From NCBI RefSeq assembly GCF_000003195.3, contig NC_012872.2, positions 50,759,695-50,823,694 on the forward strand: a DNA stretch of 64,000 nt, written 5' to 3'. Positions 62,594 to 64,000 of the stretch are shown piece after piece. The DNA comes from Sorghum bicolor (taxonomy: Eukaryota; Streptophyta; Magnoliopsida; Poales; Poaceae). The translations under genes were made by a program, and so were the position numbers. Below the pieces are notes generated by a model, which did not search any database, was not told the DNA's origin, and was given only the letters and a program-made list of their open reading frames with translations. Every line of letters starts with the position of its first letter. The stretch's first letter is position 1.

Positions 62594-63931
62594 TGTTGAC
62601 GGTCCTTAAGTACCAAATTTAATCATCAAATAAATAAAGAAAAGGATCCAAATGCAACCAACACCCAGACTTAGGGTTTTATCTGACAGAATTCCACGAG
62701 TTTTGGTGTTTGTCTATTTCTACAGGGGGTTATCAGGAAATATGAAGGAAAGGCCCACATGTCGGGTTTACATAGAGATATTAACGTGCCGCGTAATTTT
62801 CTATCATCTAGAAGACTCTAGAAGCCACGGGAACGAACGGGAGGCCGAGCGGGCTCGGGGGCAGGGCGCCCGCCCTCCCCCCTTGGGCGCCCACCCTGCT
62901 GCAGTGGCCAATCATGTTCAACCTCGCGGATTATGCTCCACCGACCTAAAGGATCAAGGATAACCGTTCAATCTATGTCGGTTTGATCCGACGGCCCAGA
63001 TTCACTTGAGGGGACTATATAAGCAGACCCCCTGGCCCTTGGAGGAGGCACCTCTTCATCCTTATTCATTATTCATAGACAGAGCAAAAGCTAGGGTTTG
63101 GAGATGAGAGCTCTCCTCTCTTCCCTAAACTAGAGTAGATCTAGATAGTAGCGAGATGGAGAGCGAAGGAGGATTAGAGGAGAGGCCGGCCTGTCGGTTC
63201 TTCCTCCGGTTGTACTTCGCCATGATCAAGCTCTAATCAAGCTTGCTCATGGGATGACTCTGGTAATCTACTTCTAATTCATTATGCAATTACTAATCAT
63301 GTATGTTCTGGTTCACAACTCTTTTGAGTACTTTAATCTATAGGACGCTATAGGTGAGAGTTGTAGTATAGGTGTAAGCGTGGTGCTTAGACCTAGATTA
63401 CTTGTGGATATCCCCTATCTAGCTGGATCGTGTGGTAGGCCGCGTAAGTGACAGCTATGTTGGTCCTCTGTAGCCCACCTCCCGTTAGCAGGACTGGTAG
63501 GGTTTATCGGCCTATGGATAAGCATCCTTTGTGGTGTATTCTTATCACGTGGTTCGTCCCAGACATAGACATACCCCTTTGAAGTAGAGAAACCATAGTT
63601 ATCCTCTCTATTCTGCTACCATCGCCCATATATTAGATTGTTCTACTCTCTATTCCCATATTATCACCCATTGTTATCTTACCTTTAATATTGTTCTTAT
63701 TCAATTCTACCGTCTTTCCTATTTGCACCTATCTATATATCTTGGTTAAGTTAGAACGTAGTTGGTTCTCCCGTTTCCCTGTGGATATGATAAAACCTTT
63801 AACCAGGAAAAAGCTTCAACGGTATCCGTGCGCTTGCGGATTATCTGTGTGCGTATAAATACCATAGTACACTCTAGTGCCATGCTGGGGATGACAACCT
63901 AGTATTCAAGTGGTGTTAGCAAGTGTCAACA
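62594..63931 (+). repeat. 3' LTR of the gag-only element
   Basis: 1338 bp, about 98% identical to the 5' LTR by eye, with mostly transitions (C/T, G/A), as expected of methylated old LTRs. Followed by the target duplication ctagt. Confidence 0.9.
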
Positions 63932-63936
63932 CTAGT

Positions 63937-64000
63937 GAGCTTAGGCTTTGTGCGCTTTGCCTCACTAGTTTGTGTGGAAGCTCCCCCGGTTTACAAAGTA
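63937..64000 (+). mobile_element. SIRE-like LTR, continuation after the insertion
   Basis: Resumes the sequence interrupted at 55761 (gcttgctagt / gagcttaggctttgtgcgct) and runs off the window end. Confidence 0.55.

Larger units (their letters stand above)
55762..63931 (+). mobile_element. Gag-only LTR retrotransposon, 8170 bp, exact target duplication
   Basis: 5' LTR 55762-57098 (1337 bp), primer-binding site, gag-like ORFs, a long non-coding region, a polypurine tract and 3' LTR 62594-63931 (1338 bp). LTRs start TGTTGAC and end GTCAACA. The target duplication ctagt flanks it at 55757-55761 and 63932-63936. No protease, reverse transcriptase, RNase H or integrase is present, so it is non-autonomous. 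I count roughly 25 LTR differences (about 2%), which with 1.3e-8 per site per year gives roughly 0.7 million years. Gag and the primer-site type suggest a Ty3/gypsy origin (Tat/Athila-like). Confidence 0.9.

Overview
The window is nuclear DNA of a grass. The family signatures (long-LTR Tekay/Del-type chromovirus, SIRE-like LTR, Stowaway MITEs, L1-type LINE tails) point to a panicoid such as the sorghum, sugarcane or maize group; this placement is inference. Genes are spliced, introns are AT-rich, and most of the sequence is transposon-derived.

Layout. 1-5400: LINE remnant, MITEs (one nested in another) and a Pack-MULE-like element. 5417-15850 (+): a 12-exon gene for a nuclear protein with four exon-encoded BED-like zinc-finger modules followed by PHD fingers, whose introns hold a MITE, LINE tails and a G-run. 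16713-30082: a complete 13.37 kb Ty3/gypsy chromovirus with an exact 5-bp target duplication, two 3787-bp LTRs that differ at three positions I found, an intact 1494-aa gag-pol with a C-terminal chromodomain, and an extra 155-aa ORF upstream of gag. The first ~21 residues of that ORF copy the histone H3 tail. 30500-35834: DNA transposons, one split by a 4.8 kb solo LTR. 36301-41123 (+): a zinc-finger/glutamate-dehydrogenase fusion gene lacking the signature active-site lysine. 42137-44651 (-): an RWD-domain (RWDD1-like) gene, convergent with the former. 47189-47755: an orphan ORF. 48541-64000: a long-TIR element, a second solo LTR, a LINE on the minus strand and a stack of nested LTR elements ending in an 8.17 kb gag-only element with an exact target duplication.

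The most striking item is the histone H3 tail mimic carried by the young, apparently intact chromovirus. It keeps the ARKS motif (H3 residues 7-10) but replaces K4, K14, K18 and K23. It also has a SUMO-interaction-like motif, and it sits in an element whose integrase ends in a chromodomain, a fold known to read H3K9 methylation. Both the mimic ORF and gag-pol start exactly after splice-acceptor-like AGs, and the LTR contains a consensus donor, so alternative splicing may deliver the two proteins. Host genes here are housekeeping or chromatin-type genes; I see no operon-like relation between them and the transposons.
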